Shown in pieces: positions 5,620-10,136 of a stretch of 10,136 nucleotides of DNA (position 1 is the first letter of the stretch; every line of letters begins with the position of its first letter). Made by a program: the position numbers and the translations under genes. Source of the stretch: Candidatus Pelagibacterales bacterium. GTDB lineage: Bacteria > Pseudomonadota > Alphaproteobacteria > TMED109. The notes beneath the pieces are model-generated. The model had not been told where the DNA came from. It searched no databases and saw only the letters and a program-made list of their open reading frames with translations. The stretch lies in assembly GCA_002720535.1 (NCBI GenBank), contig PBIU01000004.1:1-10136 (forward strand), in the 5' to 3' direction.

Positions 5620-6696
5620 ATGAAAAATAAAATTGCACTTATAACCGGTATTACAGGACAAGATGGGGCCTATTTAGCAGAATTTCTACTTAAAAAAGGC
5701 TATGAAGTCCATGGTATAAAAAGACGCTCTTCATCATTTAATACAAGTAGAATTGATAATCTATATCAAGACCCGCACTCAAAAGATATCAAATTTCATC
5801 TACATTATGGAGATATGACGGATGCTACTAATTTAATTGGTTTAATGCAAAAGATAAATCCAGATGAAGTATATAACTTAGCAGCTCAAAGTCATGTTCA
5901 GGTTAGCTTTGAAACACCGGAATATACAGCTAATGCTGATGGATTAGGAACTCTTAGGTTATTGGAGGCTATTAAACTATTGAATATGACAAAAAAAGTT
6001 AAATTCTATCAGGCCTCTACGTCTGAATTGTATGGAAATACTTCAATAATACCTCAGAATGAGGATACCCCATTTTCTCCAAGGTCACCATATGCTGTTG
6101 CTAAATTATATGCTTATTGGATTACGGTAAATTATCGATCAGCTTATAATATTTTTGCATGTAATGGTATCTTATTTAACCATGAAAGCCCAGTTCGCGG
6201 AGAAACTTTTGTTACTCGTAAAATTACTAGAGCGGTTGCGGCAATAAAACTTGGATTACAAGATAAGCTTTATATTGGTAATTTAGAAGCTAAAAGAGAT
6301 TGGGGTCATGCAAAGGATTATGTTGAGGGTATGTGGTTGATGTTACAGCAAGATAACGCTGACGATTATGTTTTAGCTACTGGAGAGTCTCATACTGTTA
6401 GAGAATTTATTGAAACTGCATTCTTAGAAATAAATGTAATTATTGAATGGAAAGGAAACGGGGTTGATGAAGTAGGTTATAGTAAAGATAGTAAAGAAGT
6501 ATTAATTGAAGTTGATAAAAGATATTTTAGACCTACAGAAGTTAACTTTTTAATGGGAGATTCTTCTAAAGCTTATAAAGAATTAGGATGGAAAACAAAA
6601 ACTAAATTTAATGATTTAGTTAAAGAAATGGTCAGAGAAGATTTAAAAACTGTAGAATTAGAACAAGAAACAAGACGTTTTGGAATTGAAGGTTGA
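5620..6696 (+). CDS. gmd: GDP-mannose 4,6-dehydratase
   Basis: Gmd converts GDP-D-mannose to GDP-4-keto-6-deoxy-D-mannose with bound NADP, in the cytoplasm. The 358-residue protein is a complete extended short-chain dehydrogenase. The nucleotide-binding GITGQDG motif lies at 10-16. The catalytic set Thr134, Glu136, Tyr158 and Lys162 (STSELYG, SPYAVAK) is offset by one residue from E. coli Gmd. Further family blocks are NHESPVRGETFVTRKITRA and GNLEAKRDWGHAKDYVEGMW. The ATG at 5620 is chosen because MKNKIALITG matches the family N-terminus; a TTG at 5596 would add eight unrelated residues. The stop overlaps the fcl start, so the two enzymes are made together. No fucosyltransferase is in the window, so the polysaccharide or glycan served is unknown. 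Confidence 0.97.
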   Translation: MKNKIALITGITGQDGAYLAEFLLKKGYEVHGIKRRSSSFNTSRIDNLYQDPHSKDIKFHLHYGDMTDATNLIGLMQKINPDEVYNLAAQSHVQVSFETPEYTANADGLGTLRLLEAIKLLNMTKKVKFYQASTSELYGNTSIIPQNEDTPFSPRSPYAVAKLYAYWITVNYRSAYNIFACNGILFNHESPVRGETFVTRKITRAVAAIKLGLQDKLYIGNLEAKRDWGHAKDYVEGMWLMLQQDNADDYVLATGESHTVREFIETAFLEINVIIEWKGNGVDEVGYSKDSKEVLIEVDKRYFRPTEVNFLMGDSSKAYKELGWKTKTKFNDLVKEMVREDLKTVELEQETRRFGIEG

Positions 6697-7661
6697 TACA
6701 AACAACTTTTAATAATTTTTCATTAAGCGGTAAACGTATTTTTGTAGCTGGCCATAGTGGAATGGTGGGAAGCGCAATAGTAAGATTATTGAATAATATT
6801 GATTGTGAAATTTTAACGGCAAGTTCTCAAGAACTAGATTTAAAGCAGAGTTCAAAAGTTGATAAATGGTTTGATGAATATAGGCCAGATGCAGTTTTTC
6901 TAGCTGCTGCAAAAGTAGGGGGAATATTAGCTAATAGTTCATATCCTGCTGATTTTTTAATAGATAATTTATCAATTCAAAATTCAGTTATAACTAATGC
7001 CTTTAAATATAAAGTTAAAAAACTTATGTTTTTAGGGTCTAGCTGTATTTACCCTAGAAATGCAAAGCAACCCATTAAAGAAAGTTCACTTCTTACCGGA
7101 ATTTTAGAACCTACAAATGAAGCTTACGCAATAGCTAAAATAGCTGGTATTAAATTATGTCAATTTTATAGAAAGCAATATGGTGTTGATTATGTTTCAG
7201 TAATGCCAACAAACTTATACGGGCCTGGAGATAATTTTCATCCAAAAAATAGTCATGTAGTTGCTGCTTTGATCTCTAAGTTTTACGAAGCAGTAAAGTT
7301 AAATAAGGAAGAAGTTATTTTATGGGGAACTGGAAAACCATTAAGAGAATTTATGCATGTAGATGATTTAGCAGAAGGACTGATATTTCTTATGGAAAAT
7401 TATAGTGAGTATGAGCATATTAACATAGGTACAGGAAAGGAAATATCAATAAAGGAATTTGCCGAAATTATTAAGAATATTTCTGGTTGGAAAGGAAAAA
7501 TAAAATTTGATGATAGTTATCCAGATGGTATGCCTAGAAAAGTTATGGATATAAATAAAATAAGTAAATTAGGATGGTATTCTAAAATTGAATTAAAAGT
7601 GGGTTTGCAACAAGCCTATAAATGGTTTATCGAAAATTATGATCATATTAAAAAAAAATAG
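6693..7661 (+). CDS. fcl: GDP-L-fucose synthase
   Basis: Fcl (WcaG) epimerises at C3 and C5 and reduces GDP-4-keto-6-deoxy-mannose with NADPH, giving GDP-L-fucose, the second step after Gmd. The 322-residue protein has the GHSGMVGSA nucleotide-binding motif (20-28) and the catalytic Ser116, Tyr145 and Lys149 (GSSCIYP, EAYAIAK), exactly nine residues later than in E. coli. Typical blocks MPTNLYGPGDNFHPKNSHVV and LREFMHVDDLAEG follow. No ATG exists before the nucleotide-binding motif. The best start is TTG at 6693, overlapping the gmd TGA by four bases, with GGA at 6682-6684 as a weak ribosome site. This points to translational coupling, and the extra N-terminal residues agree with the catalytic offset. 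Confidence 0.95.
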   Translation: MIQTTFNNFSLSGKRIFVAGHSGMVGSAIVRLLNNIDCEILTASSQELDLKQSSKVDKWFDEYRPDAVFLAAAKVGGILANSSYPADFLIDNLSIQNSVITNAFKYKVKKLMFLGSSCIYPRNAKQPIKESSLLTGILEPTNEAYAIAKIAGIKLCQFYRKQYGVDYVSVMPTNLYGPGDNFHPKNSHVVAALISKFYEAVKLNKEEVILWGTGKPLREFMHVDDLAEGLIFLMENYSEYEHINIGTGKEISIKEFAEIIKNISGWKGKIKFDDSYPDGMPRKVMDINKISKLGWYSKIELKVGLQQAYKWFIENYDHIKKK

Positions 7662-7733
7662 TAGCAATTTTATGATCTACTTTAAGAATATGTTAGTAGA
7701 TAGCAATGTGTATTGTTAATAGATAGGTATTTC

Positions 7734-8159
7734 ATGACTAAAAAATGGTTATTCCAAGTAAGATTATATTTTTCTTCAGATTTCACTAAAACCTTTAATA
7801 GTGATAAAAGTTCAAAAAAAAAAGAAAAATTAATTACAGTTTTAAATAAGCATAATGCTGAATTATTAAGTCAGTTTGATGGTTTCATGGGGTACGTACT
7901 TGAGGCTGAAAAAAATGGAATAGATAATTATCCATTATACCAATGGACTAAAGATTCTCTTTCTAGAAAGGATAAATTAGAAAAGTATCACAATTCTTAT
8001 ACCGTATATATAAATACAGAAGAGGTTTATTCTGAAAATTTAGCTAATAATATAGAGAATGATTTATTAGAATTGGTGGATAAAGAAACAGTTTTGAGAA
8101 TAAGTAAGCATGATACAAATCCAAAAAACAACCCTCAACCTCCTTCAAAATATCAATAG
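7734..8159 (+). CDS. hypothetical 141-residue protein
   Basis: I do not recognise this protein. It has no signal peptide or long hydrophobic stretch, so it is probably cytoplasmic. The N-terminus (KKWLFQVRLYFSSDF) looks like an amphipathic beta-strand and is followed by a lysine-rich helix (about 20-45). A central block FDGFMGYVLEAEKNGIDNYP follows, then WTKDSLSRKDKLEKYHNSYTVYINTEE. The mixed alpha/beta pattern could be a small ferredoxin-like fold, but nothing diagnostic is visible. The C-terminus is Pro/Asn-rich (NPKNNPQPP) and probably disordered. ATG at 7734 is preceded by AGG at 7725-7727; a TTG seven codons upstream is less likely. It lies 72 bp after fcl without a convincing terminator, so it could be read through from the gmd promoter. 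Confidence 0.7.
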   Translation: MTKKWLFQVRLYFSSDFTKTFNSDKSSKKKEKLITVLNKHNAELLSQFDGFMGYVLEAEKNGIDNYPLYQWTKDSLSRKDKLEKYHNSYTVYINTEEVYSENLANNIENDLLELVDKETVLRISKHDTNPKNNPQPPSKYQ

Positions 8160-8178
8160 TTTATGATATATTTATATT

Positions 8179-8316
8179 ATGGATAAATTTATTAAAACTG
8201 AATGCGGATTAAATAAATATGAGGAACTTAAATCCCATAAATCTTTGTTTGGAAAAATACGTTTGTATTGGTTTGTAGTTATAGCAAGTATTAGAGATAC
8301 AATTCTTAAATTTTAA
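8179..8316 (+). CDS. small hypothetical protein, 45 residues
   Basis: An ATG-started ORF encodes a 45-residue basic protein. It has a polar N-terminal half with one Cys (Cys9) and a C-terminal amphipathic or membrane-leaning segment, IRLYWFVVIASIRDTILKF (27-45). It begins 19 bases after the 141-residue gene on the same strand, and its last 11 bases overlap the end of the convergent ogt gene. No ribosome-binding sequence is visible. Its composition looks protein-like rather than random (Trp, Tyr, Arg, balanced charges), and it fills an otherwise empty gap. It could nevertheless be a chance ORF in AT-rich DNA. Confidence 0.45.
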   Translation: MDKFIKTECGLNKYEELKSHKSLFGKIRLYWFVVIASIRDTILKF

Positions 8317-8767
8317 TATTTTCTATTTTTAATAGCTTTTTCTTGGTTATAATTCCTCCTAATGCAGAAAACCCTGTAAGTTCTTTTTTTATCGATAAGA
8401 CCCTGTGACATGGAATAACTATTAATAAAGGATTTTTTCCACATGCATTGCCAATGGCTCTAGGGGAGGTATTTAAACTATTTGCTAGTTTTAAATAGGA
8501 TACAGTTTTACCATAAGGAATTGTATATAATTTTTTCCAAACTGTTTTTTGAAATTCAGTTCCTTCAGGGTTTATTTTAATATCAAATAGTTTTCTTTGA
8601 CCTAATATATATTCTTCAATTTGCTTTTTGGCTTTATTTAGTAATGCCAGATTAGATTGTTTAAGATTCTTAGTAGTGAACTGTATTGACACAATCTCTT
8701 TATTTTTTGATGCTAATTGAATGTTTCCTAAAGAAGTTTTAAATGTTATTTCATTATAGTTATACAT
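8306..8767 (-). CDS. ogt: methylated-DNA--[protein]-cysteine S-methyltransferase
   Basis: This suicide DNA-repair protein moves the methyl group from O6-methylguanine (and O4-methylthymine) to its own cysteine. The 153 residues include the helix-turn-helix DNA-binding part (VWKKLYTIPYGKTVSYLKLA, 77-96; SPRAIGNACGKNP, 101-113) and the active site PCHRV with acceptor Cys120. The final signature is TGFSALGGIITKKKLL. The upstream Arg finger (Arg103), Asn107 and the PCHR set are intact. It lacks an Ada-type N-terminal regulatory domain, so it matches the constitutive Ogt/MGMT form. It starts 9 bases after the GST-like gene in the same direction and its end overlaps the convergent 45-residue ORF by 11 bases. 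No terminator is seen. Confidence 0.94.
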   Translation of the reverse strand: MYNYNEITFKTSLGNIQLASKNKEIVSIQFTTKNLKQSNLALLNKAKKQIEEYILGQRKLFDIKINPEGTEFQKTVWKKLYTIPYGKTVSYLKLANSLNTSPRAIGNACGKNPLLIVIPCHRVLSIKKELTGFSALGGIITKKKLLKIENIKI

Positions 8768-8776
8768 ATAAATGGT

Positions 8777-9445
8777 TTAATTAAGACCAAAGTATGTAGG
8801 TTTATCATTTTTTTTCCAGGGTTTATTTTTAATCATAATTTTATTAAAAGTATTCCAATCTATAAATCTCATTAACCATGCATGTACATTTTTATATGGC
8901 ATGCTTTTATCAAACCAAGCTATGTCTGCTATTCTGAATTGTCTAACAAAAGGAAGTATTGCTATATCTAGAAAACTAGGAGAGTTGCCAAAGATCCAAT
9001 CTTTATTATTTAATTTACTTTCAATAATTTGTAAAATTTTTAAAGCCTCATCTCTATGTTTCTCTTTTGTTTGGACGCCTTCATTTTTATCATAACGGCT
9101 ATTATATTTATATCTATCTAGATGATACTTAAATTCACCATCAAATATATTTATTATTTCATTACTAATTTCAATATTTTCTAATTTAGATTTTTTTAAA
9201 TTACATTTATCATTTTTATCAATTGCCCAGTTCATAATATCTAAACTTTCATCCAAAACAGTTCCATCATTTAGTTGTAAAACAGGAACAGTAGCTTTAG
9301 GAGAGATGTTTATCATCTCCTCAGGTATATCTTTTAATAAAACCTCTCGTAATTCTACTTCTATTTCACACAATCTTATGAATATTCTTGCTCTCATCGC
9401 ATAAGGACACCTTCTGAAAGAATATAAAATAGGTTTATTTTTCAT
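8777..9445 (-). CDS. glutathione S-transferase family protein
   Basis: This 222-residue cytosolic protein has a thioredoxin-fold N-terminal domain (about 1-78) and an all-helical C-terminal domain (about 90-215). The N-terminal motif YSFRRCPYAMRAR places Cys13 in a CPYA sequence, as in glutaredoxin-2-like and Omega-type GSTs, which favours thiol-transferase or reductase chemistry over classical conjugation. KATVPVL (50-56) gives the cis-proline (Pro54), and DESLDIM (65-71) gives the glutathione-binding Glu-Ser pair. The C-terminal N-capping motif SFLDIAILPF is present. The substrate is unknown. Its ATG lies inside the end of trhO (11-base overlap), and ogt follows 9 bases later, so the three genes form one tight operon. 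Confidence 0.88.
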   Translation of the reverse strand: MKNKPILYSFRRCPYAMRARIFIRLCEIEVELREVLLKDIPEEMINISPKATVPVLQLNDGTVLDESLDIMNWAIDKNDKCNLKKSKLENIEISNEIINIFDGEFKYHLDRYKYNSRYDKNEGVQTKEKHRDEALKILQIIESKLNNKDWIFGNSPSFLDIAILPFVRQFRIADIAWFDKSMPYKNVHAWLMRFIDWNTFNKIMIKNKPWKKNDKPTYFGLN

Positions 9446-10136
9446 AGTTTTCTCTTTCTAATACCAATGCTGAAAAAGGTTTGCTTCCAATATGTTTTTC
9501 ACCTCTTTTTTTAGCTAAATCTATTTGCTTTTGTCTATCTGCATATCTTTTTTTACTTTCATCACTTTTTATATTATGACAGTATTTGCAAGAAACTCCA
9601 TGAATATATGATTTTAGGAAAGTATCTTCTTGTTTAAGAGGCATTCTACAAGCATGACACATTATATAAGTGCCTGGCTTTAATTCATTTATAACAGAAA
9701 CCCTTTGATCAAATACAAAACATTCCCCTTGCCATAGGCTTTCATTTTTAGGAACTTTCTCTAAATACTTTAGTATTCCTCCTTTCAAATGCGAAACATT
9801 AGTAAAACCTTTCTCAACTAAGTATGAAGTAGATTTTTCACATCTAATACCTCCGGTACAGAACATAGCAATTTTTTTATTTTTAAAGTTATCTTCTTTT
9901 TTTTCTAAATTATTTTTAATCCAGTTTGGTAAATCTCGAAAACTTTTAGTCTCTGGATTAATAGCGCCTTTAAATGTCCCAATTGAGACCTCATACTCAT
10001 TCCTAGTATCAATTAATATTGTATTAGGGTCAGAAATAAATTCGTTCCATTCACTAGGTTCTATATATTTACCAATATGTTTATTTGGATCTACTGCAGT
10101 ATTACCTATAGTAACAATTTCTTTCTTTAGCCTAAC
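9435..10136 (-). CDS. trhO: tRNA uridine(34) hydroxylase TrhO (5' partial)
   Basis: TrhO (formerly YceA/UPF0176) hydroxylates uridine 34 of certain tRNAs to ho5U using oxygen, the first step toward cmo5U/mo5U wobble modification. The frame is open to the window edge; 233 C-terminal residues are visible and the N-terminal domain is cut off. The visible part starts in the family block VRLKKEIVTIG and contains the rhodanese domain (LIDTRNEYEVSIGTFKGAIN). The catalytic loop is MFCTGGIRCEKS with Cys93 of the visible part. FVFDQRV and the Cys pairs CHAC (160-163) and CKYC (183-186) follow, a probable zinc site. The basic C-terminal tail is short. The ATG at 9866 is internal. It is the first visible gene of the leftward operon. 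Confidence 0.95.
   Translation of the reverse strand, partial: VRLKKEIVTIGNTAVDPNKHIGKYIEPSEWNEFISDPNTILIDTRNEYEVSIGTFKGAINPETKSFRDLPNWIKNNLEKKEDNFKNKKIAMFCTGGIRCEKSTSYLVEKGFTNVSHLKGGILKYLEKVPKNESLWQGECFVFDQRVSVINELKPGTYIMCHACRMPLKQEDTFLKSYIHGVSCKYCHNIKSDESKKRYADRQKQIDLAKKRGEKHIGSKPFSALVLERENYEK

Noticed and set aside
6709..6912. 67-residue frame on the - strand
   Set aside because: Antisense to the conserved N-terminal domain of fcl.
7675..7701. 7-bp hairpin ATCTACT/AGTAGAT after fcl as a terminator
   Set aside because: Weak AT-rich stem with a 13-base loop and no T run; insufficient support.
8901..9095. 64-residue frame on the + strand
   Set aside because: Antisense to the conserved C-terminal domain of the GST-like gene.

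Overview
The window is AT-rich, densely packed Gram-negative DNA. Evidence for Gram-negative includes an outer-membrane beta-barrel protein, several Sec signal peptides, a periplasmic metal-binding protein and GDP-fucose synthesis. A near-canonical Fur box, short intergenic gaps, small proteins, lysine/asparagine/isoleucine-rich coding and TrhO/Ogt/GST genes fit a proteobacterium with a compact AT-rich genome, such as a marine planktonic lineage. That placement is an inference from style and protein resemblance; I cannot name the taxon.

Region 1 (3-4670, + strand) is a metal-uptake locus, most likely for zinc. It opens with the 3' part of an FtsX/MacB-type ABC permease whose extracytoplasmic domain carries a long (His-x-x)n tandem repeat. 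A palindrome overlapping promoter-like hexamers (967-987) precedes a predicted outer-membrane channel with a His/Asp-rich motif. A strong intrinsic terminator follows it. Next come a ZnuA-like binding protein, an overlapping ZnuB-like permease and a secreted DUF3299 protein, the last two overlapping by one base. The genes could together move metal across the outer membrane (barrel), through the periplasm (His-rich loop, ZnuA-like, DUF3299) and across the inner membrane (ZnuB-like). No ATP-binding subunit lies in the window, so the ATPases must be upstream or elsewhere. The FtsX permease plus DUF3299 recalls the zinc-responsive loci PA4063-PA4066 of Pseudomonas aeruginosa and zrg of Vibrio cholerae, here mixed with a Znu-type transporter.

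Region 2 (4671-5566) starts with two consecutive hairpins (4677-4710 and 4716-4768). A 19-bp Fur-box palindrome at 4804-4822 follows, then two unrecognised genes: an 84-residue basic, Asn/Lys-rich protein and a 142-residue secreted protein. This looks like a small iron-responsive unit of unknown function beside the zinc locus.

Region 3 (5620-8316, + strand) encodes gmd and fcl (GDP-mannose to GDP-L-fucose), followed by an unrecognised 141-residue protein and a 45-residue small ORF. The gmd start appears leaderless, with a good promoter ending just before the ATG; fcl starts with TTG overlapping the gmd stop.

Region 4 (8306-10136, - strand) is a tight, convergent unit read leftward: trhO (5' end beyond the window), a glutathione S-transferase-like gene and an Ogt-type DNA repair methyltransferase. 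It converges on the 45-residue ORF with an 11-base overlap.
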